Positions 29,291 through 38,263 of a DNA stretch of 64,000 nucleotides are shown piece after piece. Source of the stretch: UBA11403 sp963784615 (lineage in GTDB: Bacteria > Pseudomonadota > Gammaproteobacteria > Legionellales > Legionellaceae). The first letter of the stretch is position 1. The number at the start of each line of letters is the position of its first letter. The notes under the pieces are model-generated. The model made no database searches and was not told where the DNA came from. It saw only the letters and a list, made by a program, of their open reading frames with translations. Location of the stretch: NCBI GenBank assembly GCA_963784615.1, contig CAWASG010000002.1, forward strand, positions 1-64,000, written 5' to 3'. Made by a program: the position numbers and the translations under genes.

Positions 29291-30013
29291 ATGGCTAGAC
29301 TCCCACGGTTTATAATACCCGGACAACCTCAGCATGTGATCCAACGCGGCAATAACCGCCAGCCCATTTTTTGTACGGATCGAGATTATCAATATTATTT
29401 GGAGAAGTTGGAGTATTCGTCTAAAGAGCATGGTTGCGAGATTCATGCCTATGTGCTCATGACGAATCATGTACATCTTTTGGTTTCACCCAGTGCGCCG
29501 GAGAGTCTCAGTAAAATGATGCAAACGCTTGGTCGGTATTATGTTCAATATTTTAATTATCATTACAAGCGAACGGGTACATTGTGGGAGGGTCGTTATA
29601 AATCTACATTAGTTAGCACTGAACAGTATCTGTTGACGTGCATGCGTTATATTGAGCTCAATCCTGTGAGGGCAGGGATGGTTGAAAATCCATTTGACTA
29701 TCGTTGGTCCAGTTACCATTGTAACGGGCTAGGAGAAGCAAGCACATTGATTAGACCTCGACTGGAATATCATGCCTTAGGACGAACTCCTGAAGAGCGT
29801 CAAAAATATTATCAAGCGTTATTTCTGAATCCATTAGATAAAGCAACACTAAATGAAATTCGAGAGGCCACCAATAAGAGTTGGGTGCTTGGAGATAACA
29901 AGTTTAAGCAAGTTGTTGAAGAACAATTGGCGCGTAGGGTTACGCCAAGAGCCAAAGGAGGGGATCGAAAATCTCGCAATTATCTTGATTCAGTCAAAAT
30001 CAATTTACTCTGA
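29291..30013 (+). CDS. REP-associated tyrosine transposase (RAYT), copy 1
   Basis: Product of 240 residues of the Y1/TnpA_REP family (IS200/IS605 superfamily). It has the HUH-type motif in MTNHVHLLV (about residues 57-65), a candidate nucleophile Tyr in LGRYYVQYFNYHYKRTG and the family signatures LWEGRYKS and ELNPVRAGMV. RAYTs cleave single-stranded DNA at REP hairpins and are thought to spread REP elements. The gene is flanked by perfect 27-bp inverted REPs, and its stop codon lies inside the 3' one. It looks intact and is nearly identical to the copies at 40.5 kb and 45.9 kb, so spread was recent. Confidence 0.9.
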   Translation: MARLPRFIIPGQPQHVIQRGNNRQPIFCTDRDYQYYLEKLEYSSKEHGCEIHAYVLMTNHVHLLVSPSAPESLSKMMQTLGRYYVQYFNYHYKRTGTLWEGRYKSTLVSTEQYLLTCMRYIELNPVRAGMVENPFDYRWSSYHCNGLGEASTLIRPRLEYHALGRTPEERQKYYQALFLNPLDKATLNEIREATNKSWVLGDNKFKQVVEEQLARRVTPRAKGGDRKSRNYLDSVKINLL

Positions 30014-30041
30014 CCCCATTGATTACTGACCCCATTGATTA
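29998..30041. repeat. REP elements at 3' end of RAYT copy 1
   Basis: A 27-bp REP (AATCAATTTACTCTGACCCC then ATTGATT) at 29998-30024 overlaps the RAYT stop codon. A shorter tandem piece, CTGACCCCATTGATT, follows at about 30027-30041. Together with the 5' repeats this forms the inverted arrangement expected of a RAYT-REP unit. Confidence 0.85.
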
Positions 30042-30045
30042 TAAG

Positions 30046-30099
30046 GCGACGTGCCCACCATTATCATGGGAATGACCTTGGGCCAGGTGGGCACGTCGC
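30046..30099. repeat. 14-bp perfect inverted repeat next to RAYT copy 1
   Basis: GCGACGTGCCCACC at 30046-30059 and GGTGGGCACGTCGC at 30086-30099, with a 26-nt loop. It lies in the intergenic stretch 30014-30402, which holds no gene. The hairpin lacks a T-run, so it is more likely a second REP-type palindrome than a terminator. The remainder of the stretch shows nothing I can name. Confidence 0.6.
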
Positions 30100-30402
30100 A
30101 AGCTCCTTTGCCCACCCTACACTCATACTAATCATCTTTGATTCGATAAGGCGGTTATTAAGGTTGGTTTTTATACAGAGATCTGTCCTCAGGGTAGAAT
30201 GTTGGGAGAAGATGCCCGACGGATGAGGGTAGATAGATCCTTCTCGCCTATAGCTCAATCCTACCATTAAGCGCCATACTCACAGCCACCAAGGGATTGA
30301 TTCCCTTGTATTGGGCGGTGAAAAGTGGGATGGTTCAAAAAAGTCGATTTTAGCGCAAATCGATGAGGTACACTTTACCCATTGATTTTTGAAACCCGAC
30401 CT

Positions 30403-32696
30403 TTAGTGGGCTAGTAATCGTGGCCCATGACAACAGGATAACATCTTAGTGATTTCATCTGCAGGTAATGGCTTGCTAAAATAATATCCTTGGTATAGAT
30501 CACAGCCAATTCTACCCAAAAACTCCAATTGCTCCTTGTTTTCTACGCCTTCAGCAATGGTTATTAATCCTAATATTTTGGCCATTGCAATGATTGCTTG
30601 AATAATAGAGTTCCCATTTTTAGTCTTATGAATTTTATCAATAAACGATTTATCTATCTTAAGAAGCGAAAAGTTAAAGATTTCTAAATATGAAAAAGAA
30701 GAATAGCCCGTTCCAAAATCATCAATAGAAAAATTAACGCCAATATCCTTCAGATCATTCAATATTTGAACCATTAGTACTTTATCATTCATCAGCATTG
30801 ACTCTGTTATCTCAATAATTAGACGCTCGGATTTCAGGCCAGTTTCATCAAGTATTTTTTTAACTAAATCGACAAACCCCTTATTTAGCTGCTTAATAGA
30901 AACATTGACGGAAATATTTTTAAGCCCTGTATTTTCCCATTGTTTAATTTGTTGACATGCTGTGCGCAATATCCATTCGCCAACGGAAAAAATCAAACTA
31001 TTTTGTTCCAATAAGGGTATAAATTCTTTTGGAAGCAGAATATGACCGTCTTGGTTCTTCCAGCGAATTAATGCTTCCATACTTTCAATTTGATTGGTTT
31101 GTGTATTAACAATAGGTTGGTAATATAAGAGAAATTCATTATTTTCAAATGCTTGAGGCAACATACTTTCCATCATTAACTTTTCTTTCTCTATCTGTTC
31201 GCGTATTTTAGATGCATATTGATAACCATTTCTGCCCGCACCCTTCACGTGGTACAAAGCTAAATCTGCAGCGATCAACAATGTGCTAACATCGTCTCCG
31301 TCATCCGGGTAAAGACTAATCCCAACACTCGCGGTTAAATAAAATTTTTTTCTATCTATGACAAAAGGTAACGACAAGCTGTCCAGAATTTTTTGCGCGA
31401 GACCACTTGCCCTGGCTCTTGTCTTAACGCCAGGAAGGATAATCGCAAACTCATCACCACCAAAACGTGCAATCAGATCAGTTTCTCGAGTCAGGCTGCG
31501 CAACCGTTCAGCGACCTCTTGCAATACCGCATCACCATTGGAATGTCCTACTAAATCATTAATTTTCTTGAAATAATCCAGATCAAGGTAGAACAAAGCG
31601 ACTTTAACATTTTTTGCTTTTGCACTATCGATCGCTTCTTTTAATACCTTTTCTGTCGTAAATTTATTAGCCAAACCTGTCAAATAATCATGTTCTGCCA
31701 ATTGTTTTAACTCACTCTCCATGCGCTTACGTTTTAAAAAAGTTCCAATTTGTTTGCCTATCTGTTCATACAACAACATCATTGGGATATCAGGCTGCTC
31801 GAATTGGCGACCATAAAAAACTAACGTCCCCAATACATCATCACCAAAAAGTATAGGTATAGCCAGCACACAACTGAGCTTCATTTTTTTCAATATATCT
31901 TTACGCGAACTTGGACCGACTCCCTCCAAATGAATATTCCAGTAGGGGCGTTTAGTGCTCCAGACATATCCGGGAACACCCATACCAGGATGAAAAACAA
32001 GCGCATGACTTATTTTCAATAAATTAGTAGGTACATGATAAGCAAACCAGCTGGAAACATACACCATGCCATTCTTTTCTGAATCCACAGCCCAAACTTC
32101 ACCAATCTGTAAATCCAAGATTTCACAAATGGCTTTTAAGATTCCATGGAAAACAGATTGCAAATTACTAAACGTGCCCAATACCGTGGAAACTTGTAGC
32201 TGCATTGCCAATAGTTTCTCTGTTCTTTTGCGTTGTGTGTAGTCTTGTGCCATGACCACTATGCCTTCGAGAATGCCATTTTTATTTTTTATGGGGGAAA
32301 CATTAATGATACAGTTTAAGATCCTTTGAGTTTTATCTTTAAAGCTGATTTCGTGCTGGGGCTTCCTCCAGACTGCGTCAGTTTAATCATTTGATCAACG
32401 ATAGCTTTTTGCTCTTCAGGCACTAAAACATCAAAGTGGAGGCCGGCAACATCATTTGGAGAGTAGAGAACAAGTTTTTGCGCCGCATGATTCAAACCTT
32501 TAATCTCACCATTTTTAGTCAAATTAATAATCGCTTCATTGGTATTTTCTATGATATTCGCATATTCATTGATGACAACTTCATTTTGTTTTCTTTCTAT
32601 TGCATAAAGTATCGCTCTCGCTAAAAGACTAGCATCATAGGTTCCCTTGACAAAATAGTCCTGAGCACCTTCTGCAATAGTCGTTAGAGCGGTATG
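30403..32696 (-). pseudogene. REC-PAS-GAF-GGDEF-EAL regulator, larger 3' part (frameshifted and split by Tn-A1)
   Basis: The continuous frame 30403-32259 encodes GAF (residues about 20-170), GGDEF (LIARFGGDEFAIILPG) and EAL (MEALIRWKNQDG, DDFGTGYSS) domains. Both catalytic signatures are intact, so the parent protein could both make and break cyclic di-GMP. Upstream, 32316-32522 encodes a PAS segment (NEAIINLTKNGEIKGLNHAA) in another frame; the frames join only with a shift near 32355-32380. Still further up, TALTTIAEGAQDYFVKGTYD is the end of a receiver domain cut at 32696 by transposon Tn-A1. Its start is at 35781-36058. Two lesions make the gene a pseudogene, though the GGDEF-EAL part might be made from an internal start. 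Confidence 0.85.
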
Positions 32697-32868
32697 TGTA
32701 ATGTCTCGAAAAATATAGCTCTTAACCGAAGTATTTATCTCGCACTATCTTGATCACAAGCCTTGTGATTACGATCAAAAACAATGAGATGAAAAATTAA
32801 TTATGATTAGTGACTGATCAACATGTATTATTGAGTCTCTTACCAAACAATAAAACAAGAGATCAGTC

Positions 32869-33408
32869 ATGGCGCATATTTTCGCAGATATTTTATCATT
32901 AGTACACTATATTCATATCCAAAGGCATGAGCCTGAGAAGTTAGGCTTAAAAAATTGCCTGTGTTGCGGTAAATCAAACCCTTGGCGACATGGTGGTTAT
33001 TCTCGTGAAGCGGATCGCATTAATCCTTCAAGTACCTCACTAAATCCAGTGTTTATTCAGCGATACTATTGCCCCTGTTGCGACAAAACATGTTCAGTCC
33101 TTCCGGAATGCATTCCACCGCGTAGATGGTATTTGTGGGATATGCAGCAGATCATTTTTGTATTGTACCTTTCTGGTATGAGCGCTTACGCTATATCAAA
33201 AACAATGCCGCCTTCACGCCAGACCATAAAGCGTTGGCTGATGCGCTTTGTAGAGCAATTTCGACTTCATAAAGATGCGTTGTGTACTCATTTTTATGCA
33301 CTGGGTAGAGCCATAAATATGGCTGACTTTTGGCAAGCAACGCTCCAGAAGATGCGTTTGAGTGAAGCGATGCGCCTTTGCCATGTAGCCGGAGTTGTTA
33401 TCCCATGA
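32869..33408 (+). CDS. Tn-A1 zinc-ribbon helix-turn-helix protein
   Basis: Product of 179 residues, first gene of the element. Two cysteine clusters (NCLCCGKSNPW at about 27-37 and YYCPCCDKTC at about 66-75) form a zinc ribbon, followed by a helix-turn-helix-like segment LYLSGMSAYAISKTMPPSRQTIKRWL. It resembles transposition accessory proteins that bind element ends, or the role of TniQ in related transposons. This comparison is functional, not sequence-based. It is 126 bp upstream of the integrase gene. Confidence 0.7.
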   Translation: MAHIFADILSLVHYIHIQRHEPEKLGLKNCLCCGKSNPWRHGGYSREADRINPSSTSLNPVFIQRYYCPCCDKTCSVLPECIPPRRWYLWDMQQIIFVLYLSGMSAYAISKTMPPSRQTIKRWLMRFVEQFRLHKDALCTHFYALGRAINMADFWQATLQKMRLSEAMRLCHVAGVVIP

Positions 33409-33533
33409 ACATATAATCGGTTCAAGCATGAGTTGTGCAATGCTTATGCAAATATGAACCCCACACAGTTTGGTCGTTTCGGTGCCATGATTTTACTGAT
33501 TAACTTCACTCCCCATTAATAGCGGAGAGAAAA

Positions 33534-34886
33534 ATGAGTAAACCTTTACACCCGATGGCTTTGTTTCGCCTGATGGTTCTTGGTCCACTAGCGAGCCGCG
33601 CTGAACTAAAGCGCGGTGAGGTTAAAAGTATTATCCGAAGTTTGGCTGCCGATCGTTATACTATTCCTGAGTCAAGACGAACGCATATCAGTGAAGAAAC
33701 AATTGCGCGCTGGTACTGCGATTGGAAGCGAGGGGGTATCGAAGCACTGAATCCTAAACCGCGCATAGACAAAGGAAGTACACAAATTTCAGAAACCGTG
33801 CAAAGCAGAATTGTGATCCTTAAAAAGGATAAGCCTTCACGCTCAATTAACACTATTATTGGCATGATTGAGCGCGAAGGATTGGTTGCTAAAGACACAT
33901 TGGCTCGGGCTTCCGTTCATCGCTTTTTACAACAACAGCACCTGTCAAAACGCATTATACCCAATCAAGACACTATTGAGCGCCGGTCATTCGTGGCTGC
34001 CCATGCAGGAGATATTTGGCAAGGAGATGTACTTCATGGCCCACGGATACAAACGCCATCAGGCATGCGGAAAACGTACTTGGTTTCATTGATTGACGAT
34101 TCCTCACGTCTTATTACACATAGTGCGTTTTGTCTTGGAGAAACAGCCCTCGATATAGAGGGCGTGCTCAAATCAGCTGTATTGAAACGAGGCGTACCGT
34201 ATAAATTGATTATTGATAATGGCCCTGCATACCGATCCGAGTCATTACAAACTATTTGTGCACACTTAGAGATACGGCTTGTCTATTGTCGCGCCCGAGA
34301 ACCCGAGGGCAAAGGTAAGCTCGAACGTTTTCATCGCACATTTAGAGAACAATTTATCGATGAGCTTGATATCGATAAAATTCGTGATTTGGGTGATCTT
34401 AATGCTCGCCTTTGGGCCTGGATTGAGCATGTTTATCATATTCGTTTGCATGGTGGGTTAGATAAGAAAACACCGCTTGATAGTTGGAGAGACGACCTGC
34501 TTCACGTGCGCCCTCTAACGCCTTATTTCGCCAATAAAATCGATGATATTTTTTACCATCGTGCTGAGCGAGTTGTTCGCAAAGATGGAACGATCAGTTG
34601 GGATGGCAAGATGTTTGAGGTACATCACAACCTTGTCGGTGAGAAAGTGACGTTGGTGTTTAATCCGCACACAAATATTGCTGTTCGGGTTGAAACAGCC
34701 TTCGGTGACAACTTGGGAGCCGCTGTTTTATTAGATTTAGACGCCAATCTTAATCGTAAACGCCAACGACCACATGCAGCACCTTCGCCTGAAGGAATCC
34801 AGCGTGAGCACAATGTCGAATTGGTTTTTGAAGACTATGTCGAGTCCATTGGCACCTTTGCACAAACAACCGGTGAGGACAATTAA
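33534..34886 (+). CDS. Tn-A1 DDE integrase/transposase (TnsB/TniA-like)
   Basis: Product of 450 residues with an N-terminal helix-turn-helix (TIPESRRTHISEETIARWY) and an RNase H-fold catalytic core. Candidate catalytic residues are Asp in WQGDVLHGP, Asp in LIIDNGPAYRSE and Glu in EGKGKLERFHRTF. A C-terminal beta-barrel (ISWDGKMFEVHHNLVGEKVT) is typical of Mu/Tn552-type transposases. It joins transposon ends to target DNA. The ATPase gene begins at the base after its stop, and the two proteins are expected to work together. All catalytic residues are present. Confidence 0.88.
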   Translation: MSKPLHPMALFRLMVLGPLASRAELKRGEVKSIIRSLAADRYTIPESRRTHISEETIARWYCDWKRGGIEALNPKPRIDKGSTQISETVQSRIVILKKDKPSRSINTIIGMIEREGLVAKDTLARASVHRFLQQQHLSKRIIPNQDTIERRSFVAAHAGDIWQGDVLHGPRIQTPSGMRKTYLVSLIDDSSRLITHSAFCLGETALDIEGVLKSAVLKRGVPYKLIIDNGPAYRSESLQTICAHLEIRLVYCRAREPEGKGKLERFHRTFREQFIDELDIDKIRDLGDLNARLWAWIEHVYHIRLHGGLDKKTPLDSWRDDLLHVRPLTPYFANKIDDIFYHRAERVVRKDGTISWDGKMFEVHHNLVGEKVTLVFNPHTNIAVRVETAFGDNLGAAVLLDLDANLNRKRQRPHAAPSPEGIQREHNVELVFEDYVESIGTFAQTTGEDN

Positions 34887-35687
34887 ATGTACCAATCATT
34901 TTTTGGTTTAACCCAAGCCCCCTTAGGAAAAAAAAGTATCCAATTATGGGATAACGCCCAGCTTGCAGGCCTTGCTCAACAGTTTAATTGGCTTCTTCAA
35001 TCACCTGGCGTTGGATTACTCACAGCAGAGCCTGGACTTGGGAAAACGGCTGCACTTCGACAACTAACCAGCACTTTAAACCCACATCAATACAGCGTTT
35101 TCTACATCGCCGAGACAGATTTTGGTCGACTGGATTTTTATCGTCAAATGGCGCTGATACTTGGACTTGCTTCTTCTTATCGTCGTGCTCAGTTATGGCG
35201 TGATATTAAGGAGTACATCATTCACTTGGCTACTCAAAAGAACATTATGCCAGTATTCATTATTGATGAAGCACAAAATCTTCCATCTGAATTTTTTCGT
35301 GATTTCCCAGCTTTCCTCAATTTTGTCTTTGATTCCAAAGACTACATGACCGTTTGGTTGGTAGGCCACCCGGAGCTCGCTCGCGAGATAGGGAAACCCG
35401 CTAATGCTGCATTAGAATCTCGGATCCAAGCACGTTGTGAACTGAAGCCAATTCTTGAGCGCGATGCATTTAAGCAGCTTATTGAACATGGTTTTTCTCA
35501 GGCTGGATGTACGCATCAGTTGTTGTCCGACTCAGCTCTTGAGCTGCTCCGAATGTCCTCAAAAGGTAATCCAAGACAAGCACATAAACTCATTGTTACA
35601 TCACTGCGATTGGCTACTGATAAAAAAATCAATCATCTACCAGATGATATCATCAAGGAGGCCATCGCTCTGTTGAAACAAATTTAA
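34887..35687 (+). CDS. Tn-A1 AAA+ ATPase (TnsC/TniB/ExeA-like)
   Basis: Product of 266 residues. Walker A AEPGLGKT (47-54), Walker B VFIIDEAQNLP (about 121-131) and a sensor-type segment QARCELKPI are present. The first residues MYQSFFGLTQAPLG are typical of ExeA/TniB-type ATPases that select target DNA and stimulate the DDE transposase. The start follows the integrase stop directly. The protein is the same as that of copy 3 at 62208-63008 as far as I can compare, and differs by a few residues from copy 2. Confidence 0.88.
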   Translation: MYQSFFGLTQAPLGKKSIQLWDNAQLAGLAQQFNWLLQSPGVGLLTAEPGLGKTAALRQLTSTLNPHQYSVFYIAETDFGRLDFYRQMALILGLASSYRRAQLWRDIKEYIIHLATQKNIMPVFIIDEAQNLPSEFFRDFPAFLNFVFDSKDYMTVWLVGHPELAREIGKPANAALESRIQARCELKPILERDAFKQLIEHGFSQAGCTHQLLSDSALELLRMSSKGNPRQAHKLIVTSLRLATDKKINHLPDDIIKEAIALLKQI

Positions 35688-35692
35688 AAATA

Positions 35693-35726
35693 AAAGCTCC
35701 CCAAGGTGCTTGCCTTGGGGAGCTTT
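35693..35726 (+). terminator. Terminator hairpin at the end of Tn-A1 genes
   Basis: AAAGCTCCCCAAGG (35693-35706) and CCTTGGGGAGCTTT (35713-35726) form a perfect 14-bp stem with a 6-nt loop, starting 6 bp after the ATPase stop. A-runs precede and a short T-run follows, so it can work in both directions. The same hairpin is at 62169-62202 in copy 3 and is degenerate in copy 2. Confidence 0.8.
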
Positions 35727-35780
35727 GTCTCAGGTTAATTAAATAGGGACGAGATATGTAAATTAGAGTGAGACGTTACA

Positions 35781-36058
35781 GTATGTTCATCGTCAGTTCC
35801 CGTTAAAATCAGGATAGGAATGTTAAAAGCAACGGCATTGATCGCTCTAAACGTATCAACACCGACACTATCAGGCAAGCCTAAATCAAGAAGAATAACC
35901 TGAATATCCTGGTTCTTAAGTATATCCAGTGCAGCTGCTAATGAATCAGCGGATATCAATTCAAATCTTTCTTGTTTGTGTTCTTTTAATAACTCTCTTG
36001 TCAACCGAACAAATGCCGGATTATCTTCGACAATCAGAACTTTTAACGACGCTTTCAT
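35781..36058 (-). pseudogene. 5' part of the split REC-PAS-GAF-GGDEF-EAL regulator (receiver domain)
   Basis: Starts at 36058 and encodes VLIVEDNPAFVRLTRELLKE, the phospho-acceptor region IQVILLDLGLPDSVG and ILILTGTDDEHT, a response-regulator receiver domain. It is cut at 35781 by Tn-A1; the frame then runs on into the transposon to a stop at 35735. The remainder continues at 32696. It begins 3 bp after the stop of the preceding response regulator, so it belongs to the histidine kinase/response regulator operon. Confidence 0.85.
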
Positions 36059-36060
36059 GA

Positions 36061-36501
36061 TTATTTATCACCGGGCAGAGTAACGATACTGAACCAGAAC
36101 GTCTCAATTTTTTTGACGATCTCCATAAATTGATTTAAATCCAATGGTTTTCTAATGTAGCAATTGGCATGGTTTGTATACGTCAGTAAAATATCTTCTT
36201 CGGCGTTGGATATTGTCAAAATAACAATTGGGATACTGCATAAACCAGGATCTTCTTTGACTGCCTTTAATACCTCTCTACCATCCATTCTTGGCATATT
36301 CAAATCCAATAAAACTAAATCTGGTCTGGGTTTATCAACATATTGTTTTTGTTTCCGCAGATATTCCATCGCTTCAACGCCATCATGGGCTACGTTCAGG
36401 TTGACCAATAGTTTGTTTTCTTTCAGAGCTTCTTGCGTTAAACGAATGTCGGCAGGGCTATCTTCAACTAATAACACCTCTATAGGTCTTAACATTTCCA
36501 T
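36061..36501 (-). CDS. Rcp-type single-domain response regulator
   Basis: Product of 146 residues consisting of one receiver domain: EVLLVEDSPADIRLTQEAL at the N-terminus, acceptor Asp in PDLVLLDLNMPRMDG, Thr in IVILTISNAEED and Lys in YIRKPLDL. It closely resembles the Rcp1 class that takes phosphate from phytochrome-type kinases. The kinase gene ends 11 bp upstream. With no output domain it likely relays phosphate to another regulator, such as the adjacent cyclic di-GMP protein. It looks intact, but its kinase has lost its N-terminus. Confidence 0.9.
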   Translation of the reverse strand: MEMLRPIEVLLVEDSPADIRLTQEALKENKLLVNLNVAHDGVEAMEYLRKQKQYVDKPRPDLVLLDLNMPRMDGREVLKAVKEDPGLCSIPIVILTISNAEEDILLTYTNHANCYIRKPLDLNQFMEIVKKIETFWFSIVTLPGDK

Positions 36502-36512
36502 GATGATGCTCC

Positions 36513-37369
36513 TTATTGAGGGAGAGTAAAATAAAAAGTAGACCCCTTATCCGGCTGGGACTCCACCCATATCTTGCCTCTATGCCTGTTAATTGTACTT
36601 TTACACAGGGCAAGCCCTATCCCGTTTCCGGGATAGTCCTTACCTGCTAACCGTTTGAAAATAATAAATAGTTTGTCTTGGTATGTCATATCAATACCTA
36701 TACCATTATCTTTTACTGAAAAGAGCCATTCGGTCTCTTTTTTTTCAGCAGAAACATGTATTTTTGGAGCTTGTTTCGGTTTATGAAATTTGATGGCATT
36801 CATCAATAGATTTTGAAATACAACAACCATCTGGTTTTCATCGACATTTGATATAGGTAAAATGTCATAGGTAATGATGGCATGGTTATCTGCTATCATG
36901 ACTTCAAGATTGTCAATCGCATGTTGCAGCACTACGTTGAGGTCAGTTTGACTGAAAGGAATTCCTTGTGTTTCTATACGAGAATAAATCAGTAAATCAT
37001 TGATCATTCGCTGCAATCTGGCAGCCGCGTTCACAGCGAAATCAATGAATTCATTGCCATCCTGATCGAGCTTATCTTTGTAGCGCCTTTCTATTAGTTG
37101 TAAATAACTGCTGATAACCCTTAATGGCTCTTGCAAATCATGTGAGGCAATGTAGGCAAATTGTTGTAATTCTTTGTTGGAGCACTCTAACTCTTCAGCA
37201 TATTTGTTCGCCATGGTTATTGCTTTTTTTTGCTCTGTTATGTCCCTTGCCGCGGCAAACACCCCTGCAATGTGTCCACTTCTATCTTTGTAAACCACTG
37301 CATTATATAAAACATCCGTTTTATGTCCTAGTACCGATTGAAGTGTTAACGGATAATCTTTGACATAAC
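36513..37369 (-). pseudogene. Sensor histidine kinase, N-terminus removed by Tn-A2
   Basis: Remaining residues include the end of a PAS/PAC domain (YKDRSGHIAGVFAAARDITEQ), a HisKA dimerisation helix with the phospho-acceptor His (YIASHDLQEPLRVISSYLQ) and a complete HATPase_c (FQNLLMNAIKFH, KDNGIGIDM, GNGIGLALCK). The end of Tn-A2 starts at 37370, and the first few residues of the open frame (MRRYS) derive from the transposon. Upstream sensory domains are not on the far side of Tn-A2, where a RAYT fragment is found instead. A truncated kinase could still be made from the in-transposon start, but it would lack its sensor. Confidence 0.85.
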
Positions 37370-37462
37370 TGTAACGTCTCACTCTAATTTACATACCTTG
37401 TCCCGATTTAATTAACCTGAGACAAAAAACCCCAAGGCAAGCACCTCGGGGCTCTCTCACTT

Positions 37463-38263
37463 TTAAATTTGTTTCAACAGAGCGATGGCCTCTCTGATGA
37501 TGTCATCTGGTAGATGATTGATGTTTTTATCGGTAGCCAATCGCAGTGATGTAACAATGAGTTTATGTGCTTGTCTTGGATTACCTTTTGAGGACATTCG
37601 AAGCAACTCAAGCGCTGAGTCGGACAACAACTGATGCGTACATCCAGCCTGAGAAAAACCATGTTCAATAAGCTGCTTAAATGCATCGCGCTCAAGAATT
37701 GGCTTCAATTCACAACGTGCTTGAATCCGCGATTCTAATGCAGCATTGGCGGGTTTTCCTATCTCGCGAGCGAGCTCAGGGTGGCCTACCAACCAAACGG
37801 TCATGTAGTCTTTGGAATCAAAGACAAAATTGAGGAAAGCTGGAAAATCACGAAAGAATTCAGATGGAAGATTTTGTGCTTCATCAATAATGAATACTGG
37901 CATGATGTTTTTTTGAGTCGCCAAGTGAATGATGTAGTCCTTAATATCGCGCCACAACTGAGCACGGCGATAGGAAGAAGTCAGTCCAAGTGTCAGCGCC
38001 ATTTGACGATAAAAATCGAGTCGACCAAAATCTGTCTCGGCTATGTAGAAAACGCTGTATTGATGTGGGTTTAAAGTGCTGGTTAGTTGTCGAAGTGCGG
38101 CCGTTTTCCCAAGTCCAGGCTCTGCTGTGAGTAATCCAACGCCAGGTGATTGAAGAAGCCAATTAAACTGTTGAGCAAGGCCGGCAAGTTGAGCGTTATC
38201 CCATAACTGGATGCTTTTTTTTCCTAAGGGCGCTTGGGTTAAACCAAAAAATGATTGGTACAT
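37463..38263 (-). CDS. Tn-A2 AAA+ ATPase
   Basis: 266 residues, same layout as the copy 1 ATPase with Walker A AEPGLGKT and Walker B IIDEAQNLP. A few substitutions are visible (for example QMALTLGLTSSYRRAQ instead of QMALILGLASSYRRAQ). The start directly follows the integrase stop. It looks functional. Confidence 0.87.
   Translation of the reverse strand: MYQSFFGLTQAPLGKKSIQLWDNAQLAGLAQQFNWLLQSPGVGLLTAEPGLGKTAALRQLTSTLNPHQYSVFYIAETDFGRLDFYRQMALTLGLTSSYRRAQLWRDIKDYIIHLATQKNIMPVFIIDEAQNLPSEFFRDFPAFLNFVFDSKDYMTVWLVGHPELAREIGKPANAALESRIQARCELKPILERDAFKQLIEHGFSQAGCTHQLLSDSALELLRMSSKGNPRQAHKLIVTSLRLATDKNINHLPDDIIREAIALLKQI

Larger units (their letters stand above)
32697..35780 (+). mobile_element. 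Transposon Tn-A copy 1 (zinc-ribbon / DDE / AAA+), complete
   Basis: A 3084-bp element. Ends are TGTAATGTCTCG at 32697 and GAGACGTTACA at 35770-35780, giving terminal inverted repeats TGTAA(T/C)GTCTC. The 5-bp target duplication GTATG occupies 32692-32696 and 35781-35785. Removing the element and one GTATG restores the reading frame of the receiver domain (GTDDEHTALTTIAEG). It encodes three proteins: zinc-ribbon, Mu/TnsB/TniA-type DDE integrase and TnsC/TniB/ExeA-type ATPase. The 5-bp duplication and gene set fit the Tn7/Tn552/Tn5053 superfamily. I cannot place it in a named family. Confidence 0.9.
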
